Assembly (NCBI GenBank): GCA_018241745.1
Contig: JAFEDG010000159.1
Location: 1 to 50,130 of the forward strand
Length of the DNA stretch: 50,130 bases
Source of the DNA: Pseudomonadota bacterium
GTDB taxonomy: Bacteria > Pseudomonadota > Gammaproteobacteria > Burkholderiales > Casimicrobiaceae
Direction of reading: 5' to 3'
Part shown: piece by piece, positions 9,538 to 19,500 of the stretch
Position numbering within the stretch: position 1 is the stretch's first letter
Layout: each line of letters opens with the position of its first letter
The notes under the pieces: generated by a model
What the model was told of the DNA's origin: nothing
What the model saw: only the letters and a program-made list of their open reading frames with translations
Databases searched by the model: none
Made by a program: the position numbers and the translations under genes

Positions 9538-11109
9538 GTGCGCTCGCGCCACGAAGTCGGCGCGACACTCCCATGGCGCATGGTCGCCGCGATGGTGGCG
9601 GCTGCCTTCGTCATCGTCGTGCTGCGCAGTGTCGAGGTATCGATCACGCATGACGAAGCGCTGACCATCGTCGGCCCCGTGCATGCGACGGACGAAGCGC
9701 TGTATGCGTTCGCGGCGCCCGGTGCACCGGACAACAACCACCTGCTGCTCTCGCTGCTGGCCAAGGCTTCCGCCAGGCGGTTTGGCGAGCACGATTGGGC
9801 GTTCCGGCTCCCGAGCGTCATCGCGTTCGTCGCCTACGCGCTCGCCATCTGCGCGATCCTGCGCCGGTTGGTCGCCGGCGCTCCGTGGGTGCTCCTTGCC
9901 GCGCTGGCGTTGTTCAATCCCGCGCTGCTGGAGGCATTTTCGCTCGCGCGCGGCTACGGGCTGGGCATCGCGCTGTCGTGCTGCGGCCTCTGGTGGCTGT
10001 TGCGGTCGTTCGACGCGGATGCGCGAGCCTGGTTCCCGACGTTGAGCGTGTGGAGCCTCGCGCTCGCTACGCTCGCCCATCTCGTTTTCCTGCTTCACTT
10101 CGTCGTCGGCACCGCACTCGTCGCGACGGCTTTCATCGATGCAGGGCGGCGCCGGGCGCGCACCCGGTTGCAGCTCGGGTTCATGGCCATCGGGCCGCTC
10201 AGCGCGGTGGTCGTCGTGACGCCGATCCTCCACCATCAGATCGCAATCCTGCGCCACCAGGGGCTGCTCGCCACCGAAGGCAAAACCTCGTTCTTCGTCG
10301 ATACCGCGATGGGAGCGATGGAGGCGTCGATCGGGCCCCTCGGCAAGCCGTGGCTCGCGATCGGGACCGGGGTGGCCCTGTGCACAGTCGCGTGCGCGGT
10401 GGCAGCGGTCATCGTGCGTTGGTTGCGTGCGCAGGCCGGCGAACGCGAGCCCGCGTCGACGCGTGACGCGGCCATAATGCTGGCCGCGCTGCTGGGAGTG
10501 GCCGGACTCAGCGTCGTCCAGCACTACGTGGCCGGCGTCGCGTATCTTGCGGGCCGGCGCGCGGTGCCGTTGATCCCGCTGTTCGTGAGCGCGCTGGCGG
10601 CAGTGCTGGCAATGCTCCCGGCGTCGGTGCCGGGACGTCGCGCCACGACCGTCGTCGCGGGTGCCTGCGCCGTGCTGCTGGGCCTGCAGTTGCGTGGCGT
10701 GAACCTGGATACCACGCGCACCTGGTGGTTCGACGCCGACACGCGCGAGATGATGACCCAGCTCGACTGCCTGGTCTCGCGCCGGTGGCCCGGGCCCGAA
10801 TTCCGCATCGGCATGCCGTGGGAACTGCAGCCTGGGATCGACTACTACCGGATGCACCTGCCGATGACTCGTCTCCGGGAGCCGGATCGCCACGGCATGC
10901 GCCCCGGCTTCGACGCGTATTACTTCATCCCGGACGCGAGCAACCGCCAGCCCGAGATGCAGCTCGCGGGCGGGCTCGCGGAACTTGGCCCGCTGGTTGT
11001 CGTGGCAACGTATCCACGGACGCACGCGGTGCTGGCAGTGCCCGAGGGGTCGCCGCTCGTGGATCCGGCGCCCGGCGCCGCCCGGGCGTGCGCCGAGCGC
11101 CAGCGGTGA
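9538..11109 (+). CDS. Polytopic membrane protein, probable GT-C glycosyltransferase
   Basis: About 523 residues with a hydrophobic N-terminal helix, then SITHDEALTIVGP. An acidic D-E pair after TM1 matches the catalytic position of ArnT/PMT-like GT-C enzymes. The NNHLLLSLLAK and DWAFRLPSVI segments resemble the first loop of the family, where a substrate-binding stretch precedes a W..RLPS motif. Around ten more hydrophobic stretches follow, and the C-terminal third is soluble. The GTG at 9538 lies 3 bases after the tldD stop; an ATG at 9580 is an alternative that removes 14 residues. It is not closely similar to the GT-C protein at 517-2148. Donor and acceptor are unknown. Confidence 0.6.
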   Translation: MRSRHEVGATLPWRMVAAMVAAAFVIVVLRSVEVSITHDEALTIVGPVHATDEALYAFAAPGAPDNNHLLLSLLAKASARRFGEHDWAFRLPSVIAFVAYALAICAILRRLVAGAPWVLLAALALFNPALLEAFSLARGYGLGIALSCCGLWWLLRSFDADARAWFPTLSVWSLALATLAHLVFLLHFVVGTALVATAFIDAGRRRARTRLQLGFMAIGPLSAVVVVTPILHHQIAILRHQGLLATEGKTSFFVDTAMGAMEASIGPLGKPWLAIGTGVALCTVACAVAAVIVRWLRAQAGEREPASTRDAAIMLAALLGVAGLSVVQHYVAGVAYLAGRRAVPLIPLFVSALAAVLAMLPASVPGRRATTVVAGACAVLLGLQLRGVNLDTTRTWWFDADTREMMTQLDCLVSRRWPGPEFRIGMPWELQPGIDYYRMHLPMTRLREPDRHGMRPGFDAYYFIPDASNRQPEMQLAGGLAELGPLVVVATYPRTHAVLAVPEGSPLVDPAPGAARACAERQR

Positions 11110-11133
11110 CCGCCGGGGCGCGCAACGGCAGGA

Positions 11134-11562
11134 TCAGTGCAGCGGCCCCGACGGCGTCGCTGCGGCGGCCGGCGGCGCTGGTGACGCGTGATGGCAGACG
11201 ATCCGCCATCCCGATGGCGTCCGCATGACCACGTTCGTCACGACGGCGACGCCCCGCGCCGTCCCGTCCTGCTGGTAGATGTGCTCGTGGCCGCTCTGCA
11301 GCGCGAGGCCGACGGTGTCGATGGTGACGACGTCCTCGATCCTGAACGTCAGGCGCACGTCGTTGGCGAAGATCTGTTCCCACGCGGCGCGGATGGCGTC
11401 GAAGCCCACGAGGCGCGGGCCGCCCGGATGCACGCAGACGATCTCCTCGTCGTCAGCCCAGGTCGCCATCATCGCGTCGAGATCCCGCGCCTCGAACGCC
11501 TGGTAGAACGCGAGCGCGGCATCGCTCGGAGTGGTGAAGATCGCAAGGTTGCGCTTGGCCAT
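11134..11562 (-). CDS. SnoaL-like / nuclear transport factor 2 family protein
   Basis: A 142-residue protein with the compact alpha+beta cone fold of the SnoaL/NTF2 superfamily. Visible markers are the N-terminal helix FYQAFEARDLDAMMATWADDEEIVCVHPGG, the segment LVGFDAIRAAWEQIFAN, and a C-terminal GWRIVCHHASPAP strand. The subgroup with VHPGG and HHAS motifs is widespread in Betaproteobacteria and has no established reaction; a ligand-binding or stress role is only a guess. The start ATG (complement of 11560-11562) has AGGAAG about 8 bases upstream. It lies 41 bases downstream of waaF on the same strand and is probably the last gene of the glnE-ilvE-waaF transcript. Confidence 0.85.
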   Translation of the reverse strand: MAKRNLAIFTTPSDAALAFYQAFEARDLDAMMATWADDEEIVCVHPGGPRLVGFDAIRAAWEQIFANDVRLTFRIEDVVTIDTVGLALQSGHEHIYQQDGTARGVAVVTNVVMRTPSGWRIVCHHASPAPPAAAATPSGPLH

Positions 11563-11603
11563 GTCGAGAGCTTCCTGGCAGGAAGGGCGCGGCGAGCGGC
11601 GCG

Positions 11604-12626
11604 CTAGAACGGCAGCACGCTGCGGGCCAGATTGTAAACGCTGTCGGGCGAGAGCTCCCGCATGCAGCGGAAATGGCCCAGCGGGCACTCGCGCTTGAAG
11701 CAGGGGCTGCACGCGATGTCGATCCGGGCGATCCGCGCGCTTTCGGACAGCGGCGGCGTGTAGACGGGCGACGAGCTGCCGAACAGGGCGACCAGCGGGA
11801 TGCCGACGGCGGCGGCCGCGTGCATCAGCCCGGAGTCGTTGCTGACCGCGAGCGAGCCGAGCGACATCAGGTCGATCGCGGTGCCGAGGTCCGTCTTGCC
11901 GACCAGGTCGACGATGCGCCGTGCGGAGTCGCCCGCGGCGGCTACGACGGCGCCGGCGGCGAGCGCATCGCTCGGCGAGCCGAGCAGCCACACCTGCATG
12001 CCGCGCTCGAGGAAGCGGCGCGCGAGGTCGGCGAAGTGCGTCGGTGGCCAGCGCTTGGCCGGACCGTATTCGGCGCCGGGACACAGGATGGCGATGGGCT
12101 CGCGCGGCTCCAGCTTGAGGTCGCGCACCGCGGCGGCGCGGTTCGCGAGGTCGGGCACCAGCACCGGCGCGGCGGGCATCGGGATCAATGCGCCACGCGA
12201 GGCTGCCAGCGCGGCAAAGCGCTCGACGAGCCGCGGCATCGCCTTGCGGTCGAGCGGCCGCGCGTCGGTGAGCAGTCCGTAGCGGCCTTCGCCGACGTAA
12301 CCGACGCGTTGCGGGATGCGCGCGAGCCACGGCACCAGCGCGGACTTCCACGACTGTGGCAGCACGATCGCGCGCGCATAGCGCTGCAGCGCCAGCTCGC
12401 GCGCCACGCGCCGGCGCCCGGCCAAGTCGAAGCGGCCGTGCTCGAACGGATTGTCGATGACGCGGCCGATGCCCCGCATCCGCTTGTAGACCGGCGCGCA
12501 CCACGCGGGCGCGAACACGTCGACCGCCGGCTCCGCATAGGGCTCGCGCAGCAGCGCGACCAGCGGCTCCGACAGGATGGCGTCGCCGACCCAGGACGGC
12601 GCGACGATCAGCGTGCGCTCGCCCAT
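11604..12626 (-). CDS. waaF: ADP-heptose:LPS heptosyltransferase II
   Basis: A 340-residue GT9 family enzyme that adds the second L-glycero-D-manno-heptose to the LPS inner core at the cytoplasmic face of the inner membrane. It starts TLIVAPSWVGDAILSEPLVALLR, matching the WaaF N-terminal acceptor-side motif. The donor domain carries CPGAEYGPAKRWPPTHFADLA, and NDSGLMHAAAAVGIPLVALFGSSSP is the GT9 nucleotide-sugar motif. The C-terminal CSPCFKRECPLGHFRCM cysteine cluster is typical of WaaF. It starts 13 bases after the zinc-finger gene on the same strand. The presence of waaF indicates a heptose-containing LPS core. Confidence 0.95.
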   Translation of the reverse strand: MGERTLIVAPSWVGDAILSEPLVALLREPYAEPAVDVFAPAWCAPVYKRMRGIGRVIDNPFEHGRFDLAGRRRVARELALQRYARAIVLPQSWKSALVPWLARIPQRVGYVGEGRYGLLTDARPLDRKAMPRLVERFAALAASRGALIPMPAAPVLVPDLANRAAAVRDLKLEPREPIAILCPGAEYGPAKRWPPTHFADLARRFLERGMQVWLLGSPSDALAAGAVVAAAGDSARRIVDLVGKTDLGTAIDLMSLGSLAVSNDSGLMHAAAAVGIPLVALFGSSSPVYTPPLSESARIARIDIACSPCFKRECPLGHFRCMRELSPDSVYNLARSVLPF

Positions 12627-12639
12627 CCCGGCCGCGGAA

Positions 12640-12837
12640 TCAGTGCCCGCCCTTGGCGGGGCCGCCCTCGAGCTCGTAGCGCGTGCCGCAGTACGGGCAC
12701 ATCGCGTGACCCGTGTCGGCGACGTCGAGGAACACGCGCGGATGCGAGCTCCAAAGGGGCATCGCGGGGTTCGGGCAATAGGCAGGCAGGTCGGCCGCCT
12801 TGAGGAGGACGGTTGCCGGCGGCGTCGTGGTCGTCAT
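12640..12837 (-). CDS. Small zinc-finger domain protein (zf-CHCC type)
   Basis: A 65-residue protein whose C terminus has TGHAMCPYCGTRYELEGG, a CPYC zinc knuckle. With the upstream Cys and His this matches the zf-CHCC (PF10276) family, related to a small subunit of mitochondrial complex I. The start ATG overlaps the ilvE stop (ATGA), so it is translationally coupled to ilvE. This ilvE-zinc finger-waaF order recurs in Betaproteobacteria. The bacterial function is not established. The reading frame in this stretch continues upstream antisense to nothing meaningful, so only this short segment is real. Confidence 0.85.
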   Translation of the reverse strand: MTTTTPPATVLLKAADLPAYCPNPAMPLWSSHPRVFLDVADTGHAMCPYCGTRYELEGGPAKGGH

Positions 12838-13757
12838 ACGTGGGCCAGCCAGTCCTTGTGCTTCGGGTTGCGGCCCGCGACCGTCTCGAAGAACAGGCCC
12901 TGCAGGCGCGCCGTGATCGGACCGCGCTCGCCGGTGCCGATCGGCTTGCGGTCGAGCTCGCGGATCGGCGTCACTTCCGCCGCGGTGCCGGTGAAGAACG
13001 CCTCGTCGCCGATGTAGAACTCGTCGCGCGTGATCCGTCGCTCGCGCACCGGGATGCCGAGCTCCTGCGCGAACGCGAGGATCGTGCGGCGCGTGATGCC
13101 GTCGAGCGCGCCGCCCGCGAGGTCCGGCGTGTGCAGCTCGCCGTTGCGCACGAGGAATACGTTCTCGCCCGACCCCTGGCACACGTAGCCCTGCGGGTCG
13201 AGCAGCATCGCCTCCTCGTAGCCGTCGGCCAGCGCTTCCTGGTTGGCCATGATCGAGACGGTGTAATTCGCCACCGCCTTGGCGTTGCACATCGCGATGT
13301 TCGGATGATGGTGCGTGAACGACGATGTCTTGACGCGGATGCCCTTCTCGATGGCCTCGGTGCCGAGATAGGCGCCCCACGGCCACGCGGCGATCGCGAC
13401 GCGCACCGGGTTGGACTTGGCGGCGACCCCCATCGCGTTGGAGCCGTAGAACACGATCGGCCGCAGGTAGCACGACTTGAGGCCGTTCTTGCGGACGACG
13501 TCCTTCTGCGCGGCGTCGATCGCTTCCTGCGTGAACGGGATGGCCATGCCGAAGATGCGCGCCGAATTGAACAGCCGCTGCGTGTGGTCGCGCAGCCGGA
13601 AGATCGCGGGGCCGTCGGCGGTCTCGTAGCAGCGTACGCCCTCGAACACGCCCATGCTGTAGTGAAGCGTGTGCGTCAGCACGTGCGTGGTCGCGTCGCG
13701 CCACGGCACGAGCTTGCCGTCGTACCAGATCCAGCCATCACGGTCGGCCATCGACAT
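12834..13757 (-). CDS. ilvE: Branched-chain amino acid aminotransferase
   Basis: A 307-residue PLP-dependent class IV aminotransferase that carries out the last step of valine, leucine and isoleucine synthesis. It begins DRDGWIWYDGKLVPWRDATTHVLTHTLHYSMGVFEGVRCYET, the family N terminus. The NAKAVANYTVSIMANQEALADGYEEAMLLD segment holds the lysine that binds PLP, and GSGENVFLVRNGELHTPDL and GITRRTILAFAQELGI bind the cofactor phosphate. Start: ATG, complement of 13755-13757; a second Met two codons later is an alternative. It sits 35 bases downstream of glnE, suggesting one transcript. Length agrees with E. coli IlvE (309). Confidence 0.96.
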   Translation of the reverse strand: MSMADRDGWIWYDGKLVPWRDATTHVLTHTLHYSMGVFEGVRCYETADGPAIFRLRDHTQRLFNSARIFGMAIPFTQEAIDAAQKDVVRKNGLKSCYLRPIVFYGSNAMGVAAKSNPVRVAIAAWPWGAYLGTEAIEKGIRVKTSSFTHHHPNIAMCNAKAVANYTVSIMANQEALADGYEEAMLLDPQGYVCQGSGENVFLVRNGELHTPDLAGGALDGITRRTILAFAQELGIPVRERRITRDEFYIGDEAFFTGTAAEVTPIRELDRKPIGTGERGPITARLQGLFFETVAGRNPKHKDWLAHV

Positions 13758-13792
13758 CTTGAATCTCGCTTCGAAGAGGCGGGGCCGTGATT

Positions 13793-16531
13793 TTAGCCTA
13801 CGGGCGTCCCCGCCCGCGGGGCGCCGAATACGTGGGTCCACAGTGCCGCGACGTCGGCGCGCGGCCGCGCGTACGGCGCCGGATCTACGCGTACGTGAGT
13901 CGCGCCGGTGAGCCGCACCGCGTGCTGGACGCGCCGGTACACCCGGTACGCATCCGCCACGGCGACGGCCGCCGCGCCGGGCACGAGGCCCAGCTCGGCG
14001 GACTCCAGCAGCAACGCGATGTTGCCGGCATTGCGCGTCAGCGCTGCGTGCTCCGCCGCGTGCGACAGCACGAGGTACTGGACGACGAACTCGATGTCGA
14101 CCATGCCACCCGGGTCGTGCTTGACGTCGAAGAGTTCGCTGCGGTTGGGGTGCCCGTCGTGCATCCGCGCGCGCATCGCGACGACCTCGGCGGCGAGCTG
14201 CGCGGGATCGCGGCGCGTGCGCAGGATGGCGTCGCGCACCGCGTCGAACGCAGCTGCGATGCCCGGGTCGCCGGCAACGGCGCGGGCGCGCGTCAACGCC
14301 TGGTGTTCCCACGTCCACGCGCTATCGCGCTGATACTTGCGAAACGCTGCCAGCGACGTGCAGAAGGTGCCAGCGGCCCCGTCGGGCCGCAGTCGCAGAT
14401 CGGTCGCGTACAGCCCACCTGCCGCGGTCGTCTGCGTGAGCCAGTTGTTGATGCGCTGGGCGAGCCGGGCGTAGCGCTGCGGGGCGCCGTCCTCGTCGGC
14501 GTCGCCGGGCGCGACGTCGTACAGGAAGACGAGGTCGAGGTCCGACGCATACCCCAGCTCGCGGCCGCCGAGCTTGCCGTACGCTACGACGCAGAAGCGC
14601 GGGGCGCCACAGGCGCCGGCATACAGGTGTGCCCAGCACGCATCGACGGTGGCGCCCACGACGATGTCCGCCAGCGCCGACAGGTGATCGGCGAGGCGCT
14701 CGACCGTCAGCTCGCCGGCCAGGTCCTGCACGAGCAGCCGGAACGATTCGGCGTGCTTGAAATGGCGGAGCACGTCCATCTGGCGTTCCGCGTCGTCAGC
14801 GTGCGCGGCGAGTTGCGCCGCCAGGTCCGTGCGCCATGCGTCCCAGTCGGGCGGCGCGAGCAGCGTCTGCGCGTCGAGCAGGTCGTCGAGCAGAAGCGGG
14901 TGCCGCGTCAGGTACTCGGCTGCCCACGCGGACGCGCCCATCAGCTGCGCCAGTCGCGGCAACAGCGGCGGGTGCTCGAGCAACAGCGCGAGATACGCGC
15001 TGCGCCGCCAGACGGCCTCCAGCAACGTGAGCAGCCGCGCCAGCGTCGACTGTGCGCCGGACGGACCGGGCACCGCCGCCGCGGTTGCGATCAGCCGCGG
15101 CACGAGCCGGTCGACCCGGTCGCGCGACGCGGCGGGCAGTGCCGTGTAGCGCGGCGACTGGCGCATCGTGCGCAGCGTCTGCAGCAGGTTGTCGGGATCC
15201 GCGTAGCCGGCTGCGGCGAGCAGTTCCCGGTGGCTCTCGGCGGACGGCGCGTCCCACACCCCCGCGTACGCACTGCTTGCGGCGTCATCGACCGTATCGG
15301 TGAACGCCATCCCGAACCACTGCTCGACGCTGTCGCGGAAATGCAGCCGCTGCGCGTCGAACGTCGCGATGTCGGGGGCGCCCATCGTTGCCGCCAGCGC
15401 GGCGCGCTCGCCGTCGTCGGCGGGCAGGCGCTGTGTCTGCTGGTCGTCGCGATACTGGAGCCGGTGCTCGAGGCGGCGCAGGTAGTCGTACGCACTTGCG
15501 AGCGCCGCCACCGCGGGCGCCGGCAGCAGCTCGCGTTCCGCGATCGCGGCCAGCGCGTCGCGCGTGCCGCGCTGGCGCATGCCGGGGTCGCGGCCGCCCC
15601 GGACGAGCTGCAGCGCCTGCACGATGAACTCGATCTCGCGGATGCCGCCGCGACCAAGCTTGACGTCGTCGCCACGGCCCCGGCGCTCGGCCTGCTCGCG
15701 GATCTGGCGATGCACGTCGCGCAGCCCTTCGTACGCGTCATAGTCGAGGTACTTCCGATAGACGAACGGCGTCACCAGCGCCGCGAGCTCGGCCTCGCAG
15801 TCACCGGTGAGCGGCCGCGCCTTGACCCACGCATAGCGCTCCCACATCCGGCCCTGCGTGACCAGATAGCGCTCGAGGCCGGCGAGCGTCACGGTCAGCG
15901 GCCCGCTCTCGCCGTAGGGACGAAGCCGCAGGTCGACGCGGAACACGAAGCCGTCCGCGGTCACGTCACCGAGCAGCGACGCGAGCGCGCGACCCTGGCG
16001 ATCGAAGAACTCCCGGTTGGCGATGCTGCGCGACCCATCCGTCGCGCCGTCTTCCGGGTAGACGAGCACGATGTCGATGTCGGACGACGCATTGAGCTCG
16101 CGCCCGCCGAGCTTGCCGAGCGCGACGACGGCCAGGCGCTGTGGCGCGCCGTCGCTCTCGCCCCGCGGCTCGCCGAACGTGCGCACGAGCGCCCGGTGCG
16201 TGACGCCGGTGGCCACCGCCACGGCGTGGTCGGCGAACGTCGACAGTGTCGCGACGACCTCGCCAAGCGGCGCGCGCCCGGTGAGGTCGCGGGCCAGCGT
16301 GTGCAGCAGCACGCGCTGGCGAAGCTTGCGCAACGCGACGGCGACGGTGTCGTCGGGGAGGGCGGCCAGCGTCGCGAGCTGTGGAGGCCAGGGGAACGGC
16401 GTCGCGACCTGCGCTTCGAGCCAGGCGCCGAGCGCGGGGTCGGCCGTCACGAGCCGGGTTGCATAGCGGCTCCACGCCAGCGCCTCGGCGAGCGTCAGCG
16501 CAGGGGCGTCGCGCGCGGCGGACGCGGGCAT
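13793..16531 (-). CDS. glnE: Glutamine synthetase adenylyltransferase / adenylyl-removing enzyme
   Basis: A 912-residue bifunctional enzyme that adds AMP to, and removes it from, a tyrosine of glutamine synthetase according to the uridylylation state of PII (glnB lies at 2246-2584). Two nucleotidyltransferase domains are visible: GKLGGRELNASSDIDIVLVY in the N-terminal de-adenylylase half and GKLGGRELGYASDLDLVFLY in the C-terminal adenylylase half, each with its metal-binding D-x-D. The regulatory linker and GlnD-UR_UTase-like helices lie between. The extreme N terminus is slightly shorter than in E. coli (946). The chosen ATG is the complement of 16529-16531; an earlier in-frame start at 16552 is possible. 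Only 35 bp separate it from the divergent yhdP-like gene. Confidence 0.96.
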   Translation of the reverse strand: MPASAARDAPALTLAEALAWSRYATRLVTADPALGAWLEAQVATPFPWPPQLATLAALPDDTVAVALRKLRQRVLLHTLARDLTGRAPLGEVVATLSTFADHAVAVATGVTHRALVRTFGEPRGESDGAPQRLAVVALGKLGGRELNASSDIDIVLVYPEDGATDGSRSIANREFFDRQGRALASLLGDVTADGFVFRVDLRLRPYGESGPLTVTLAGLERYLVTQGRMWERYAWVKARPLTGDCEAELAALVTPFVYRKYLDYDAYEGLRDVHRQIREQAERRGRGDDVKLGRGGIREIEFIVQALQLVRGGRDPGMRQRGTRDALAAIAERELLPAPAVAALASAYDYLRRLEHRLQYRDDQQTQRLPADDGERAALAATMGAPDIATFDAQRLHFRDSVEQWFGMAFTDTVDDAASSAYAGVWDAPSAESHRELLAAAGYADPDNLLQTLRTMRQSPRYTALPAASRDRVDRLVPRLIATAAAVPGPSGAQSTLARLLTLLEAVWRRSAYLALLLEHPPLLPRLAQLMGASAWAAEYLTRHPLLLDDLLDAQTLLAPPDWDAWRTDLAAQLAAHADDAERQMDVLRHFKHAESFRLLVQDLAGELTVERLADHLSALADIVVGATVDACWAHLYAGACGAPRFCVVAYGKLGGRELGYASDLDLVFLYDVAPGDADEDGAPQRYARLAQRINNWLTQTTAAGGLYATDLRLRPDGAAGTFCTSLAAFRKYQRDSAWTWEHQALTRARAVAGDPGIAAAFDAVRDAILRTRRDPAQLAAEVVAMRARMHDGHPNRSELFDVKHDPGGMVDIEFVVQYLVLSHAAEHAALTRNAGNIALLLESAELGLVPGAAAVAVADAYRVYRRVQHAVRLTGATHVRVDPAPYARPRADVAALWTHVFGAPRAGTPVG

Positions 16532-16566
16532 TCGGCTACAATGGGCTCGCAAGCATTCACGTCATT

Positions 16567-19500
16567 ATGCCCGTCGCGCGCGCACCCGCCGGGGGAGCGG
16601 CCCCTGCGCCGCGCCTCGTTCGGCGCCTTTTCCGGTTGCTGGGCGGCGTGCTCGTCGGCGGCTTCGTGCTGTTCGCGACGCTGCTGATGATCGTGCGGCA
16701 CATCGTGCTGCCGCAGGTCCCCGCCCATCGCGACGACATCGCCGCGCTGATCGCCAAGCGCGTTGGCGCGCCGGTCACGATCGCGTCGCTGGCCACCGGC
16801 TGGGACGGCTGGAATCCCAAGCTCGTCATCGACGGGCTGCGCGTCGCCCTGCACGACCGCCCGGGGGGCACGCTGCTCGACCTGCCGCACGTCGAGCTCG
16901 TCGCGTCGTGGACATCGCTGCCGCTCTTGCGGCTGCAGCTGCGCACGCTGCTGATCGAGCGTCCCCAGCTCGCGATCGTCCGCGACAAGCAGGGGCGCTT
17001 CCACGTCGCGGGCCTCGAGATCGACCCGGACGCGCAGGGCGAAAACGGCGGGGTCACCGACTGGCTGCTCCGCCAGCGCGAGATCGTCGTGCGCGATGCG
17101 CTGATCCAGTGGACGGACGAGCGTCGCGATGCGCCGCAGCTGGTGCTCGACCGCGTCCAGTTCCGGCTCGAGAACAACCTGTTGCATCACCGCTTCGGCC
17201 TGACCGGCGAGCCGCCACCGGAGCTCGCCTCGCCGCTCGACCTGCGCGGCGACGTCAGCGGTCTTGCGCTCGACGACTGGCAGAAGGCCAGGGGCAACCT
17301 TTACCTGCGCCTCGACTACGCCGACGTCGCTGCGTGGAGCGAATGGGTCCCGCTGCCGGTCCAGATGCGGAGCGGCAAGGGCGCCGTTCGCGCCTGGCTG
17401 GCGTTCGACAAGGGGATCGCGCGCAGCATGACGTCGGACGTCGAGCTGGCCGACGTGTCGCTGCAGGTGCAGCCCGGCCTCGCGCCGCTCGCGCTCGCGC
17501 ACCTGGGCGGCCGCGTCGAATGGCGCGACGACGGCCATACGCGGACGATCGCGGGCCGCCACGTCACGTTCACCACCGCGGCGGGGGCGAGCCAGCTGCC
17601 GGTCGACGTCGAGTGGACGCTGGAGCGCACGCCCGACGGCACGCCCCAGCATGGCCGCTTCACGTTCACGCGGCTCGAGCTCGCGCCGCTCGCCGCCGTG
17701 GCGACGCAATGGCCGCTGCCGGAGTCGTGGCGCGCGACCCTGTCCGGTCGCGAACCGCGTGGCGCGCTGACGGCAGGTGACCTGCAATGGGAGGGCGGCC
17801 TCGCGGCGCCGACACGGTGGAGCGCGCGCGCGTCGCTCGTCGACGTGGGCGTGCGCGCCGACGCGACGTGGCCGGGCGTCACCAACCTGTCCGGCAGCGT
17901 GGACGCGGCGTCGACGGGCGGCACGTTGAAGCTCGCGAGCAAGGGCTTCGTCGTCGATGCGCCCCGCGTGCTGCGCAACCCGCTGACGCTGGACCGCATC
18001 GAGGGCACCGTGGCGTGGCAGCCCACCGCGGAAGGCATGCGCGTGGAGCTGCGCAACGTGGCGCTCGCGAGTGCCGACCTTGCGACGACACTGACCGGCC
18101 AATGGCACGCGTTGCCCAGTGGCCCGGGTGCCGTGGACATCAAGGCCCAGATTCCGCGCGCCAACCTGACCCGCATCACGCAGGCGCTGTCGGCGCACGT
18201 GCCGTCGGTCCCCCTCGCGCATTGGCTGCGCACCGCCTTCCCGGCCGGCACGCTCGCCGATGGCCACGTCGCCGTCGTCGGCGACCTTGCCGAGTTCCCG
18301 TTCGCCGCACCGAGCAAGGGCACGTTCACCGGCGAAGGCAAGATCACCGGCGCGACGTTCGTGCCGTATGACGGATGGCCGACGTTCAGCGCGGTCGACG
18401 GGGTGGCGCGCATCGATCGCGCGCACGTCACGGTCGAGGTGGCGCACGCGACCGCGTTCGACGCGCGGATCGATCATGCGCTCGTCGACTTGCCTGATCT
18501 CACGCGCGCGACCGTGTCCATCAAGGCGGAAGCCTCGGGCCCGGCGGCGTCGTTCCTGCAGTTCGTGGCCCAGAGCCCGATCGCGGGGTGGGTCGATCAC
18601 TACACGGACGACGCACGGGCCACCGGCGATGGCCACCTTGCGATCGACGTCGTCCTGCCGTTCGCGAGCGACGACCCCGCACGCGTAAGCGGCGAGTACC
18701 GGTTCGGAGGCGGCGCGCTCAATCTGCCCGGAGCGCCGGCATTGACGGCCGTCAGCGGGCCGCTGCGTTTCGACGAGCACGGCCTGCGCAACGGCGACAT
18801 CACCGCCACCGTGTTCGGCGGGCCGACGCGGATCGGCGTCGCCAGCGTCGACGGCGGCGTGCGGATCAACGCGAGCGGCGTCGCCTCGCTCGCCGCATTG
18901 CGCACCACGTACCCCGTACCGCTGATCGACCGCGTCGCGGGAACGACGGATTGGCAGTTCAGCGGTGACATCCGCGCCGAAGGCGCGTCGTGGACGCTCG
19001 ATGCCCCGCTGCGTGGCGCGACGATCGACCTGCCGGCGCCGCTGCACAAGGCGGCCGACAGCGTACTGCCCGCGCGCGTCGAGCGCCGGGGCATCCCGGG
19101 ACGCACCGATCGCGACACGCTGACGATCACGGTGGGCAACGCGGCACGCGTGGTGCTCGCGCGCCGATTGCCGGCGACCGGGCCGGCAGTCATCGAACGC
19201 GGTCTCGCGCTGGTGGGCACCGCGACGGAGCGGCCCGGCGACGCGAGCCGCGACGGCATCTGGATCCGTGCCGCGCTGCCCGACGTCGATCTGGACGACT
19301 GGATGGACGTGCGTGCCGCCGAGAGCAGTGCGCAGGCGGCGGCGCCGGATGCGAACGACGCGCTGCGTCTCATGGGCATCGACCTTGTCGCCGGCCACGC
19401 GGTCGCGATGGGTCGCGCCTTCCGCGACGTCACGCTGGCCGCGCGCGCCAAGGACGATGGCTGGCAGATGACGCTGCAGGGCCCGGACGCAGAAGGTACG

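Noticed and set aside
13787..16687. Long plus-strand frame antisense to glnE
   Set aside because: Composition is Arg/His/Gln-rich and non-globular; both GlnE nucleotidyltransferase motifs lie on the minus strand.
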